Positions 36,985 to 49,259 of a stretch of DNA of 64,000 bases are shown here, piece after piece (positions within the stretch are counted from its first letter, which is position 1; each line of letters opens with the position of its first letter). The notes under the pieces are model-generated. The model searched no databases. It was not told the DNA's origin and saw only the letters and a program-made list of their open reading frames with translations. The DNA is from Argopecten irradians (taxonomy: Eukaryota > Mollusca > Bivalvia > Pectinida > Pectinidae): positions 19,407,255 through 19,471,254 of the forward strand of contig NC_091138.1 in the NCBI RefSeq assembly GCF_041381155.1, read 5' to 3'. The position numbers were made by a program, and so were the translations under genes.

Positions 36985-38450
36985 TAATCTACACCCTAAA
37001 TTCATTTGTGAAACTGCTGATGTCATCAAAAAACCTCTATCCATAATCGACAGGAAATCACTCGATGAATCAACATTACCAAAAGACTCGAACAAAGCAA
37101 TAGCTACACCAATTTTCAAAAAGGAGCAAAAAAAGAAGCCAATAATTACAGGCCCATCAGCCTAACCTCAGTACCATAAAAAATTATGCAACGAATAAAC
37201 AGAGATATTCTTCTTGAGCATATAGACAACCATAATCTTATACTCCACACCAGCATGGGTTTAGGCCAGGAAGATCTTGCATTACACAATTATTAGAAAC
37301 ACTTGAAGATTGGTATAGTGGACTAGACTCAGGAAGTAACATCGACGTGATATATTTAGACTTTAGTAAAGCGTTTGACAAGGTTTCACACAGATTTCTT
37401 ATCCACAAATTGAGAAGCTACAGTATTGGAGGAAAAATTCTAAGTTGGATAACTGCATTCCTGGCCAACAACGTTCAATGTGTCACACCCGTCACCAGTG
37501 GCGTACCACAAGGGAGTGTGCTAAGACCGATCATATTCCTAATTTACGTTAACGATATGTCAGATATGCTGGACTGCACAATAAAGCTATTTGCAGACGA
37601 CACTAAACTATCAGCAAAAATCACATCAGATGATGACCGTTCTAAGCTGCAAGAAAATATCAACAAAATGTGTGTCTGGACGTCGACATGGTTAATGAGC
37701 CTAAACACAGACAAATGTAAATTCTTGGAAATTGGAAACAATCTGGGAAATCACAATTACACCCTTACAACACAAGGCAACACTACTACTATCTCTCGAG
37801 TAACCATGGAAAAGGATCTTGGAGTCACTATTGACAACCAACTCAAATTCACAGCACAATGTAATGCAGCAGCCTTAAAAGCGAATAGGATGTTGGGAAT
37901 AGTGTTCCGCACCTTCACCTATATGAGTTCGACCATGTTTATTACTCTATACAAAATTTTAATTCGTCCCCATTTGGAGTACGCAACTACAATCTGGTCA
38001 CCAATGTTGACACGTGATAAAATTACACTGGAAAACGTACAAAGAAGTGCAACTAAAAGGATACCATCAATTCAAAACTTATCGTATTCAGAGCGTATCA
38101 AGAAACTCGGGCTACCAAGTTTAGAATATAGAAGAAACAGGGCAGATGTGATTCAAGTCTACAAGATTTTAAACAAAATAGACATTCTGGATTAAACAAC
38201 TATGTTCAGAGAACTAACGGTTATAGCAACTAGAGGACACTCGAAAAAAACTCTTCAAAAAACGATTTAGGCTAAACTCAACCGGAAATTTCTTCAGTAA
38301 TCGAGTAATTAAGACATGGAACTCGCTGTCAGAGGAAGTGGTTACATCACCAACGCTTAATTGCTTCAAATCCAGACTGAACAAATTGTGGGTCAACCAC
38401 CCAACCAAATTTCGACCATCGTTCTACTAGTGAGTTAGTCAACTGAGCTG
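36985..38450 (+). mobile_element. Truncated non-LTR retrotransposon (CR1/Jockey-like LINE)
   Basis: The reverse-transcriptase core lies at 37347-38195: IYLDFSKAFDKVSH (RT block A), SGVPQGSVL, the active-site motif FADD, and RPHLEYATTIWSP. The upstream stretch 36990-37346 (NYRPISLTSV, then GRSCITQLLE) is frameshifted and has a stop. The 3' part (38214-38430, NRVIKTWNSL ... FKSRLNKLWV) continues after further frame breaks. The endonuclease region is absent, so it is 5'-truncated and dead. It sits in the presumed first intron of GIMAP copy 2. Confidence 0.88.
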
Positions 38451-38559
38451 TGTATTGGTAGTATGAACTGTTAAACAACCACTAACATTTTAATTGGAGA
38501 GGTTATGTTTAACACCCAATACGGTCACCATGATGTACCGTATATGTACAAAATCAATA

Positions 38560-40850
38560 TTACAGGAACTAACGAACGATTACCAAGTGTCAAATATAGA
38601 CACCTTTTAACTCAACCGGAAGTTTTAAACAAATAGTACGCGCATGAATAGTACTATACCAGTTGAAGAAAGCATCAACGTACATCAAACAAGCCCAGAA
38701 GCTTATCAAAGATGTCATTTCAGCGATTGAGCGATTCAGTAAACTGCTGGTGATCAGTTAACACGCCTAACCTTTCAGTTGCAAAAACACATTACGCCTT
38801 GTACGAAAAAGTAAAACAATTATGTATCTTAAACTCTCTGATACGCATGGTATTCGGTCGAATCCAAACTTAACATTTGGACTCACTTGACCCCCCCACC
38901 CACACCCCCCGCTTCCACATTGATCACAAACGATCACAACAAACACCTATTTGATTTACATGTATATTATCATATCACTACAAGTATGTGTGTTTGTAAG
39001 TATGAAATGTTTTGTCCTTTGAGACCAATCTTATCCCATTGAATTCTTCGTTCAATGTACCTTCAGATATCATAAATCTCTACAGCAGTCTGATCGAACC
39101 AAAACAAACATTGTCGATGTAAATACTAGACTACCTTATAAACAGATATATTTCGCTATGTCATTGTTTTCTCAACACTTGGCCAATGGATATATATATA
39201 TATATAGTATGATTAACAGGCTTATCAGAAATGTTAAAGAAAAGATATACAAGTATAGCCCTTGTATTTGATTAAACTATAATGATTGTTTCAAGTTTTG
39301 TTTCCCAAGAACTACAATTTCTAATCTGTTTTAATACATAAATGGTCATTTGTTAATAAATCATGCAAAGTCGGTTTTTTTCAGAGAATAAATATAAAAT
39401 AAACCTTTCGAACGAATGATAAATGTAGACAAGAAGTTAAACCTAGTGACACGATTTTACATAAGCCCTATTTTTAAACATGACAGCGTTATATGTAATG
39501 TTTCATATACCATATTTACTTAGTTCGCTGATAACAGCGCACATGCATATTTATTTTATCACCAAACTACCTGTACGTATCACATCAGGTGCCCGTGGTA
39601 TATACATATAATCATAGTCGTTTATTCGTATGATATGGAAGCACGTACAAGATGTTCACTTACAACTGATACTGTTATATATCTAATTAAGTACATGGAT
39701 CAGTTTGCTTTACATTAATTGCCTTCATAAATAATGTATAAATTGGACAAGATATGCTATTAACCCGAATAGATTTGATTGTCTTACATAAATAAAAACG
39801 CTTTTTATATATATTTTAACAACCCCCCCCCCATATTTCCACATATATGGGAGATAAAAATAAACATGACAGGACAAAAAGATAACATCTGTATCACACA
39901 AAAACAAAAAGTGAGAAAAAATACATAACATAGCATGCCTAGCATGCTGAGTCAGTATGAAAAACCCAATAGTTTGATTTATTTTGGTTAACTGCTATAT
40001 TTGATAAATTGGTTTTGCAAATCTTTTGAAAAAACAAACAAAGAGTTTTGTGTGGTTGTAAATAGCTGTATATGTATTATGAACAAAAAATAGTAATAAT
40101 AATATTGGTAAGGGTGATATCCTTCGCTAAATATTTTACAAGTTATCTTCATAAATCATTTGTGTATATCTTCTTTATATTTGAACCATTTTTTTTAGAT
40201 TTTAAACAAAAAATTTTGTTTGATATAAATTATTTTTTTTACAAAAAAGTAACACTTTTGGGGAAAAAGCGAAACATAGCTCTTTGTCATCTCACCTGTT
40301 ATAAAAGGTGTGTTCATAATTTTACCCTGCATTAAAAATACACTCAGGACAGTTTTTGTCTATGTGTTCAAAATTCCGGGGAAACAGTTTTTGGGTGACT
40401 TGAACATAGCGAGTGCAGCTAGCGCCTGTTCTTATTTGTTAATAAGATTCCAGTGTCCGATTTAAGTAAAAATTAGTAAATCGTAATTCGTACCTTATTC
40501 AATCATTAAGCTTCCAATATCAAATTCAAAAACAAAAATCAAAGTTGTTTTAAGTGAAGTTGCGGCAACAAAGACCGCCCTATACGGCACCACAGTAGTA
40601 CATTTACCCTATACTATATAGCATAAATCCCCCTTTTTATATAGCATATAAGGGTTATCTTTATAATTATACTTATGCTAAAAATTATCACAAAGAAATC
40701 GTGACTATCGATCATCACGGATACTAAATACATATATATTAACAACCATTAAAAACATAACAAGTTACGCAAACTCGGATCCTGCCACTGACATTTAGAC
40801 ATTATTTCTCGGAAGAACAGTAGATATATATTGCATAACGACGAACTTAC
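38560..40850. other. Intronic or intergenic, no gene recognised
   Basis: AT-rich DNA downstream of the LINE, with a TA microsatellite near 39190. Only short low-complexity ORFs. From about 40680 similarity to the 27.5-kb region resumes. Confidence 0.35.
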
Positions 40851-40962
40851 CTCGACAACCTCCGTCTGATTAGGTTATTGTTACTGATGTCAATAAACAG
40901 GTAGGCTTATGTAAGAGGGTGGTGATTGGTTCATTGTGACCAAGTGACCTAGTCTGAAAATT
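40851..40962 (-). promoter_or_regulatory. Presumed GIMAP copy-2 promoter and 5'UTR exon
   Basis: On the minus strand: an 'attttcagacta' block, a CCAAT box (gaaccaatcacc, about 40921-40932), TATA-like cttacataag (40906-40915), then a short leader ending with a good splice donor, GAG|gtaagt (donor 40845-40850). The counterpart is at 27850-27920. The next exon would be the CUE-like exon at 36340, which has an acceptor nine bases before its ATG. Confidence 0.45.
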
Positions 40963-41431
40963 CCTGGAAGTTGTGCAATCGACCGATTGCCAGGTGCAGT
41001 ATGATACCACATGCACGTCAATACAGATATGAACAGATAGAAGAACATAAATACAGATACATAGATATACATGTATACTCAAAGTTCAGTATGACTATAA
41101 CAGGTCTACTGCGAGGCGATATTTTGGTTATCATATCATATCATTTATAAACATACGAGATTGAAACCTTCGTCATTTTTACAAACAGCAGAGTGACCCC
41201 TGTGTTTTTTATTTACAGTGTAACCTCACTGCATTATCAGTAATTCAGATGATGAAAACTCTTTTTTTTAAATTAAAAAAAAAGAAAAGATTAATGTATT
41301 TCTTAAAGATTTACAGACATCGCAGAGGGATCTTAGCGCCCACCATAGAATGCCATCTGATTGACGAACCAGTCCAAAAATGCAGTACGCACAACTAGGG
41401 ACAAAAGGGTTCCTGTGTAATTTCAGACGAA

Positions 41432-41668
41432 TCACGTCAGTACTTTTTGCAATCTGATTAAAATCATATCTTGATCTCCACGGAATGTATAACTATCAAA
41501 ATCTGAGATGGTTGTCTGTCGCCCATCTTGTCCACCGATCAGTCCCAAAATCCTACTGAAATTTTGGAGAGCCCAATCCCGATCATCAACGGTTTCCACG
41601 TCGGAAGTAAATGTTTGAAACCAAACTGCTTTGACATACGCCAATGGATTCAGACAAAATGAAAACAA
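41432..41668 (-). CDS. Unassigned ORF or exon candidate
   Basis: A 78-codon frame containing VWFQTFTSDVETVDDRDWAL, then GGQDGRQTTISDFDSY. Its composition looks more like protein than the neighbouring ORFs, but no family is recognised and no start or splice partner is clear. It lies 50 bases beyond the DPH7 stop codon on the same strand, so it may be DPH7 3'UTR, an exon remnant or chance. Confidence 0.2.
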   Translation of the reverse strand: MFSFCLNPLAYVKAVWFQTFTSDVETVDDRDWALQNFSRILGLIGGQDGRQTTISDFDSYTFRGDQDMILIRLQKVLT

Positions 41669-41721
41669 GTTACTTTAGCGTGTATATAGTTTTAGTTCTA
41701 TATTCCATATCAGTGTTTATA

Positions 41722-44700
41722 TCACAGTTTGATCTGCCACAGATGAAGCGAGTGATCATAAAAGGAACATGTTGCAACAGATTTGTTAGAGTCTTTGCTC
41801 CCTCGCCGTTCGCAATCTGTATTCCCTGAAGGAAGCAGGTCCTTGTTAACTTCTCCGGAGGTCTGTTGGCAGACGGAGGGCGGGTCCGTATAACACCAGT
41901 CAGCTCCATAGGCCAACGAGGTATGCTTATCATAATGACAAACAATCGGAAGAGGTTCCTCTGAAAAAACAGGAAGTACAAAGTCTACATGTCCTTGCTT
42001 GAAAACATGACGACGGTAGACTGGGCCCTAGAACGTCTCATAAACGATTCTTTCAATTTGATACTTCACTTTTTTTCAATCAAGTACATGACCAAATCAC
42101 GCCATTAAAAAATAATGATAAGCATAATTGGAAACGTTTCATGATCCTTGAACAAGATTTCCTTCAGTTTTCCTATTTTCTCAGTTAAGGAATAATGCTC
42201 AAAATAATTTCAAAAAAAATGGCCCTAATGAGAAATAATAAGGCTTTACGTAAACATAACTGTTATTGCAGTGGCAACAGTAAAATTGCATCTTCAAAAA
42301 TCAATTAGGATAGTTGGTATCCACACGTTTTGGTATCTACATTAGCACGATTTACACCACACAGGGCAAGCCACTGAATTAATTACAGTTATACCCTCTG
42401 TACATAAGATACATTAGAAAGTTTGTCATACCAGTCATTTTCAATTTCTAATTTCTACCATGACTATCATTTCTATAATCTCACGTACCTGTGAGGTTGC
42501 TGGCGTCTACAATATGAAAGCCGTTGTACATGGTAGCCGTGAGGATATGATGTCCAAACTCGGGCTCCCACTTCACCCTCCATATTCCCCCTCCCAGGGG
42601 CGTGGTTACTAATGGACTCCTCATCTTTCGGGTATCCCAAACCATCAAGTCTTCGTCATAGCTGTAACAGAGGAATGGGACAATGGCATAAACAAACAGA
42701 CAACTCTTTCTCACTGCGTGCCAGACAACTCTCTCTCACTGTGTGCCAGACAAACTCTCTCTCACTGTGTGCCAGACAAACTCTCTCTCACTGCGTGCCA
42801 GACAACTCTCTCTCACTGCGTGCCAGACAACTCTCTCTCACTGTGTGCCAGACAACTCTCTCTCCCTGTGTGCCAGACAAACTCTCTCTCCCTGTGTGCC
42901 AGACAACTCTCTCTCACTGTGTGCCAGACAACTCTCTCTCCCTGTGTGCCAGACAACTCTCTCTCACTGTGTGCCAGACAACTCTCTCTCACTGTGTGCC
43001 AGACAACTCTCTCTCACTCTGTACCAGACAACTCTTTCTCACTGTGTGCCAGACAACTCTCTCTCACTGTGTGCCAGACAACTCTCTCTCACTGTGTGCA
43101 CTCACCATTTGAATAACATGCTTGACTATGTAAACCAGGTTACTCGATCGATGACAAATTTACATCAAATTCATTTGCCTGGGCGAAAATTAGTTTTAAG
43201 GGTAAATATGAAGCCTTTACCAAATAGAAAAATGTATATGAGTAGGGAAATATACTTCAATCATATATATTTACATATCGAACGAAATATATCTCATCAG
43301 ATACTAATATAAGGCTTAGTAACTCAACAAGAGAAATAATAGTATCCCTTTAGTTAATCGGGAGGTGGGGTGTCCTGTAAATGGGAAAATTGTTTTTACT
43401 TCTCCCAGCATATAAATATTAATAACTGTTACAGTACACAGTACTATTGTGACATAAACTAGTTTTGCTTTATAAAAGCCTATTGTATTACCTTCCAGTA
43501 CAGAGTAGATGTTCCCTGTGTGGCGAGCTCTGTATACTTGTGACACCCATGGAATGTCTGTAGGGATACGAAACTATTTATTATAGATTTACTGACAAGC
43601 GATTAATTTCAATGCTAAACAATGCGAAAAAAATACACAAAAATGTTTTACAAATAAAATGTATTAAGATTATTGTATATGACATTTGAATTTTAACTGT
43701 TTAGTATAAAGCTAGAATCCAGGTTACCTTTTGTTTACAAAACTTGGCTGCTTTGGATCAATCCTCATATCCCAGCCCTTCAACTTACAGTCATCGCCAC
43801 CTGGAGGACCAAAAGTCAACATACATAGATAATAAAGCAGTAAAACATGTAGTAGGAGAACACTACTGAATACAACTCAAATAAAGAAACTAAATAGAAA
43901 GTAAATGGCAGGATGTGTTGGTACATCCTTTTGAATGTTCTTTGTTCCTCTCTATCCGGATTTATCTGATCATTTTCCTTGATTTGTTCCCTATGTGTGT
44001 TTTACACGTCCCATTTCATTGAGTAATATGTTAAAACGCAAATACATCGACACCTGTGCTGTTAATGACGTCAAGGATCAAGGCAACGCCAACCTTCGGT
44101 TTTGGTAAAATTATCTCGACATTAAACATCATTAACTTCAGAAAAGATCTGCCAAAATGACCTTTGACGTAAAAGTATGCGCGTGACTTTATTTTCAGAA
44201 GAGAGATATGGTTCTGAAACACATTGATGATTGCCAACTTGCTCTTGATGATGAGTCATATGACCTTGACGTTTAGCTATTTGACTTTGATATTAACCGT
44301 GCGACCTTGACGTTTACCTGTATATATGAGGTTTGTGTCCCAGTAGTTGTAGGCAGTAATCCAAGCCTCAAAGTCGTGACCTTTCCAGCTGGTAAGAGGT
44401 CGAAGGTCACTCCCGTCTACAACATGTGTGTGGATATCGCCTGTGGAAGTCGAACTACATATGTGTGTTGAAGACCTGAAGAAAAAAAGAAAACATTTGA
44501 ATTTCAAAAACATCAAGTTTATCGTCATGAGCCATTGAACAATTTGAATAAAATTGCAAAGTCTTCACTGGCTACAATGCAAGTACATATCGTTGTCCTC
44601 TAATTGTTCAGAAAGATACTAACCCATTTACACGATTTGACCAGTCAAGCGAGAGTCCGAGACAATCATCTCCAAGGTCAAAGGTCGCGACCTCAGACAT

Positions 44701-45356
44701 CTGAACTGTTTGGCTGGAAGTGCCATCTTTGTTTGTAATCATTGTGTAGATCCGTAACTGGCCGATGGAGTTGACGAGTGCCACAAAGGATCCCTGAGGG
44801 AAGGGCTTAGGGCACCATTTGATGTCCAGAATCCCCGGCATGTCCAGTGTGGTCTCAGTGGTCAGTTGCTGGCCACTGGTTAGTCTATGCACATACAATC
44901 TGCCATGTCTGGTCTGTCGTCGCTGTAATGCAGTGCTATCGTCAGACGTCTGAAATAATTACGAAAGAAAATATGGATTGAAAACTTGGGAATATTTTAA
45001 TTGTTATATTCAGTATCAAACATCAAACTATTTAAAACATCATATATCACGATAAAAAGAATCTTATGTCAATTAGCATGGCGCTTGATTCTACGTATTT
45101 TTCTGAGAACCGCGGACAATATAAGCAATGCTTCTTGGGATAAATAAAGGAAGTACTATTTTCACCTTTATTCAAGGATGAAATGTCTCTACCTCCAAAT
45201 GAAATCGGAGCAACTTACCTTAGATTCTGATTCAGAAGTGTCCAGTTGATATGTTCCACACAATAGAATGTCATGATGGCTGTCGTGGGGACACCATTCT
45301 GTAGAATCTGCACTGAACTCTGTATCTAGCGTCTGATTGGTTAAAAACGTTGTCAT
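41722..45356 (-). CDS. DPH7: Diphthine methylesterase, WD-repeat protein
   Basis: Seven-exon model on the minus strand: 45219-45356, 44624-44949, 44318-44475, 43728-43800, 43492-43557, 42489-42661 and 41722-41960. All junctions are GT-AG and the phases join without a break; 390 residues versus about 450 in human. The order of landmarks matches DPH7/WDR85: an N-terminal MTTFLTNQTLDTEFSADSTE with WCP and CGTYQL; LGLSLDWSN; HDFEAWITAYNYWDTNLIYTG; GWDMR; HSMGVTSIQSSPHREHLL; SYDEDLMVWDTR; GGGIWRVKW; LAYGADW; and C-terminal CSFYDHSLHLW. The WD repeats form a beta-propeller. The enzyme removes the methyl ester from the diphthine intermediate so that elongation factor 2 can receive diphthamide in the cytosol. 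The ATG precedes residues conserved with human, which supports the start. No disabling change seen. Confidence 0.93.
42690..43100. repeat. 25-bp minisatellite in a DPH7 intron
   Basis: About 16 tandem copies of a 25-base unit (actctctctcactgtgtgccagaca and variants) lie between DPH7 exons 5 and 6. Because 25 is not a multiple of three and the unit lacks stops, all three plus-strand frames stay open, giving long false ORFs. Confidence 0.93.
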
Positions 45357-46430
45357 GGTAATCCTGGTATGCTTTCAACGTTGTTTGTGTGATTCATCTA
45401 CCTGTATTAGAAAAAAATAATCGTTATCCATCTCTTCTGTTTCGATGTAACTGTCCTGTAATGAGTGTGATATATTTAAACCTATGGTGTTCAAGTGTCA
45501 TCAGCACAGAAATGAAAAAGTTTTGGTCCTTCCAATTAACCAATTCCTTTTCAACTACCGCCACGACTGATGCCCACATGCTCCTTTACTAGTTTGGAAA
45601 TAGGAAGAAATAGCTAGAAACCAGGCGAATAGGATGTTGTTTTTTAATACTCTATACTCGTTTCTCTCTACAGCCTCAATTGCCACTTTGTAAGTGCGGA
45701 CTCTCGCATTGTCATGTTGTAGCAAACCCTCCTCAGAGTTTATTTCGGCGTTTTCCAGCTCTCAGCTGGTCTAGTAAACGTACATTCCAGTTACTGTACT
45801 TCTCTTAAGTAAAATAATAACACATTTTGGTTTCCAACATACTGTGGCAATTACCTTGCCAACACATTGTGTCATGTACTTTTTTGTCATCTGGAACCCA
45901 AGTCTTACTGACGATATTGAGTCATAACAATGAAAAAAACCGTTTGTAGTATAGATGTAACAAAATATACTGATGCTCGATGACGAGAAGATGGTTGCCA
46001 TTTGCTTATTGCTAATGGATTTGGGAACCAAACGGACAGTTAGCTCGAATTGTCTATACCTATACCTAATCAATATCGTATTAAAGAATGACTCGACACG
46101 CCTGGAATTTAGTACCCATGTGTAAACAATGCATACAAATCGTGGCAGTCTGCACCAATCTGAAATGGGAGCGGCTACTTGTTAACCTGCCTTCTTATCT
46201 TGAAATTCTATTACCGCAAAATGTATGAGAATTGTTTTATATGTGATATTCCATTCCGTCCTCACTCAGCATCAACTGGGTTCCCAGACTCAAAAGAGGG
46301 TGTATATATCTGAAAATTAGTTACAATATACATGTACATTGTTATATGCAATATTGTAGCTCAAAAGACTTCTAGACAGATAATGATGTCGTCTAAGGTA
46401 TAGTAGGCCCGGTAGCCGAAGTTGTTCAGG
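45357..46430. other. DPH7 5' flank, no gene recognised
   Basis: Contains the DPH7 promoter region on the minus strand and AT-rich spacer. The short frames have no recognisable domain. Confidence 0.35.
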
Positions 46431-46439
46431 ATTCTTTAG

Positions 46440-48560
46440 TTGGTAAGGTTAGGGACTCTGGTGTTTTAGTGTTATGCTAGACGAGTCGACAGATGTGTCA
46501 GTTCATCAGAACATGGTTGTGTATGTTAGGGTCTTGGAGAAGGTGTTAGGTACGTTAAAGCCTTCAACTTACTTCTTAGGTATTAAGCAGTTGGCTTCGG
46601 CAACAGTAGATAGTATTAGGTCAGAGTTGTTAGAGTTGTTAGCTGACAAGGGTTTAGATGTTAGAAACATGGCAGGAGTTGCTACTGATGGTGTTTCTGT
46701 GATGGTAGGGTGTAAGAAGGGAGTTGCTACTGATGGTGTTTCTGTGATGGTAGGATGTAAGAAGGGAGTTGCTACTGATGGTGTTTCTGTGATGGTAGGA
46801 TGTAAGAAGGGAGTTGCTACTGATGGTGTTTCTGTGATGGTAGGATGTAAGAAGGGAGTTGCTACTGATGGTGTTTCTGTGATGGTAGGATGTAAGAAGG
46901 GAGTTGCTACTGATGGTGTTTCTGTGATGGTAGGATGTAAGAAGGGAGTTGCTACTGATGGTGTTTCTGTGATGGTAGGATGTAAGAAGGGAGTTGCTAC
47001 TGATGGTGTTTCTGTGATGGTAGGATGTAAGAAGGGAGTGTTGCTACTGATGGTGTTTCTGTGATGGTAGGATGTAGGAAGGGAGTTGCTACTGATGGTG
47101 TTTCTGTGATGGTAGGATGTAAGAAGGGAGTTGCTACTGATGGTGTTTCTGTGATGGTAGGATGTAAGAAGGGAGTTGCTACTGATGGTGTTTCTGTGAT
47201 GGTAGGATGTAAGAAGGGAGTTGCTACTGATGGTGTTTCTGTGATGGTAGGATGTAGGAAGGGAGTTGCTACTGATGGTGTTTCTGTGATGGTAGTATGT
47301 AGGAAGGGAGTTGTTACTCAGTTGAAGGAGGTTTGTCCAGGGTTGATAGGCATTCACTGTATTGCACATAGGTTAGATTTAGCTAGTGGTTCTGCAGCTG
47401 ATAGCATTAGGTATCGTGTCAAGTTTCAGGAGGTTCTGAACAGCATGTTCAAGTATTTTGAGTTTTCTCCCAAGAACATGGCTAGGTTAGAGGCTGTTCA
47501 GGCAGTGTTAGAGGATATGAGGTGTACAAGGCTAAAGCAGGTTTTCCACACTAGGTGGTTAAGTTTTCAAGGTAGTGTACAGTCAGTTGTTGATAATTTC
47601 TCAGTACTAGTTAGTGTCTTTCTTGAGGACAAGCCGGCTAAGGCTCTGTCTATGCACAAGCCTATCACTACTTTCAAGTTCCTGTATGTGGCTCACTTTC
47701 TGGCTGATGTGTTGAGTCATCTTTCCATTGTGTGCAAGTCTTATCAGCAGTCAGCGATAGATTTCACTGTAGTCAACCCACTCCTCCATTCTACAGTTCA
47801 GGTCATTGATGACATCAGGGATAAGAAGTGTGGGGAGAATTTGGTCAGGTTTTTACAGGTAGTGCTCCTGAGCCAATTGTAGATGATACAGGGTTGTTTA
47901 CATTTGAGTTCAAATGTCATACTATTAGGGATGGTAGTGCTCAGAGGGCAGAGGCAGTTAGTGCTTGTGAGGCGTTTGTAGACAAGGTAGTTGTAAATCG
48001 GAAGGATAGGTTCATGGAGAAGGAGGATGCAGCTACTCTGTCCAGTGTTAGCAAGTTGTTCACTCCAGGTTTGTGTTTGTCAGGTGTGTCTGTGGATGTA
48101 GTAGAGGATGTATCAGGTTATGTCAGTAGGTGTGGGTTAGGGTCAGATCTAGAGTGTAGGCAGCAGGTCTCAGGTTTCAGGGCTTTTGCTAAGGTTCAGG
48201 TAGAGTCAAATAGTGAGTGTTTTGGTACTCGGAGGGATGTAGCTAATTTAGCAATTAGGTGTAGGGATAAATTTCCTTTGTTGGCTGCGGCTGCTGAGCG
48301 GCTCCTTGTTGTACCTGTCTCTACTGTGGATTGTGCAGACAGAACCTCATCAAGACCAATCTACGAAACAGCCTTGGCCCAAAGTCTCTGGAGAACTTGA
48401 TGAGAATCTCAATCCACAGTGGAGACATAGACCTGGATGCTGCTTTTCACAAGTGGGCCTCTGCCAAGCAGAGGAGGATCCTGATGCCCCACCATTGACT
48501 AATGGAGTTCAGAGTGACTGTGTTTTGAGGATTATCTGTGAACATTGTGACTGTTAGCCT
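46440..48560 (+). mobile_element. Broken hAT-type transposase (ZNF862-like family)
   Basis: Frames in order: SGVLVLMLDESTDVSVHQNM (first catalytic Asp region), a repeated ATDGVSVMVG motif (second Asp region), IGIHCIAHRLDLASG, VFHTRWLSFQGSV, then FTFEFKCHTIR and a C-terminal dimerisation region on another frame near 48350-48460 (RNSLGPKSLENLMRISIHSG ... FHKWASAKQRR). Three frame breaks are visible: in the 45-bp array near 47035, near 47860 and near 48340. An AATAAA follows at about 48745. No N-terminal BED finger and no TIRs were identified, so this is a truncated DNA transposon or a dead domesticated copy. Confidence 0.8.
46675..47306 (+). repeat. 45-bp coding repeat of a catalytic-motif block
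   Basis: Fourteen tandem copies of a 45-base unit encoding GVATDGVSVMVGCKK. Copies 1-8 are in one frame. A two-base insertion at about 47037 shifts copies 9-14. Copies are nearly identical, with R-for-K changes in later ones. The unit covers the conserved DG-x-x-VM-G segment of the hAT catalytic core. Confidence 0.95.
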
Positions 48561-48860
48561 GTGATTAATGTGGTTTATTTGTTCAGAGACACTTCAGTTC
48601 AGTGATTGGATATATTTGTAAGTAAATGACAGTATTTATATATATTGTGTGACCATGAACAATTCAGAGAGACATTTTAGTGCATATTACAGTATGTAGT
48701 ACCTGTTTAGTACTTGTTGATTTGCATGATATGATTTGATATTGTTTATGTTAAATAAATTATTTATTGAACTGATCTTTGGTATTGTGTTTCATTGCAG
48801 ACATTATAAGTACATGTACCTAGTTACTGTATCACAGATGGTCTGAGAGACAGTTTCTAT

Positions 48861-49200
48861 TCAAGTGACATAAGATTTTAACACGTTTGAAGTCGTCTCA
48901 TGGTATGCGGCAAAAGTTGGCGAATCTGATTTTTGGCATGAAAATTGTGACGTCACAATTACAACGACATCTGTCAAAATAAGTAAATGGTAAGTTATGC
49001 ACTGAACAACACCAACTGCATTTGGTAAGCTGTGCCCTAATGACGGCCTGCCTTTAAGGTCTAAACAACCAGCTGCATCAGATGAACCTAGAATATACCA
49101 TTCAGTACCTGGCTCAGGAGTTACATCTCTTATATATTCTTCGATGCATTTGGTAATGTCACGGTGGCCATGGTGTTGCAACTTGAAAATATACAGACAA
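48861..49200 (-). CDS. Unassigned exon candidate
   Basis: A minus-strand frame with an acceptor-like 'tttcaag' followed by LQHHGHRDITKCIEEYIRDV and TPEP, then a possible donor (CCAG|gtactg, about 49112). The open frame continues to a stop at 48861. Residue composition is protein-like but I recognise no family. It may belong to a gene between DPH7 and CDK2AP or be chance. Confidence 0.2.
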
Positions 49201-49259
49201 ATTAATGAATAATGATAGAAAATCAAATCCAAATTATTTTCTTTATTATTCATTCTTTA

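Noticed and set aside
42612-43312. Three overlapping plus-strand ORFs of 130-190 codons
   Set aside because: They arise because the 25-bp repeat has no stop and cycles through all frames. The region is a DPH7 intron.
46569-47369. 266-codon minus-strand ORF of HPTITETPSVA repeats
   Set aside because: Reverse-strand shadow of the 45-bp coding repeat; the plus strand carries the recognisable hAT domains.
48306-48557. 83-codon ORF at the hAT end
   Set aside because: Out-of-frame shadow; the adjacent frame carries the dimerisation-domain residues.
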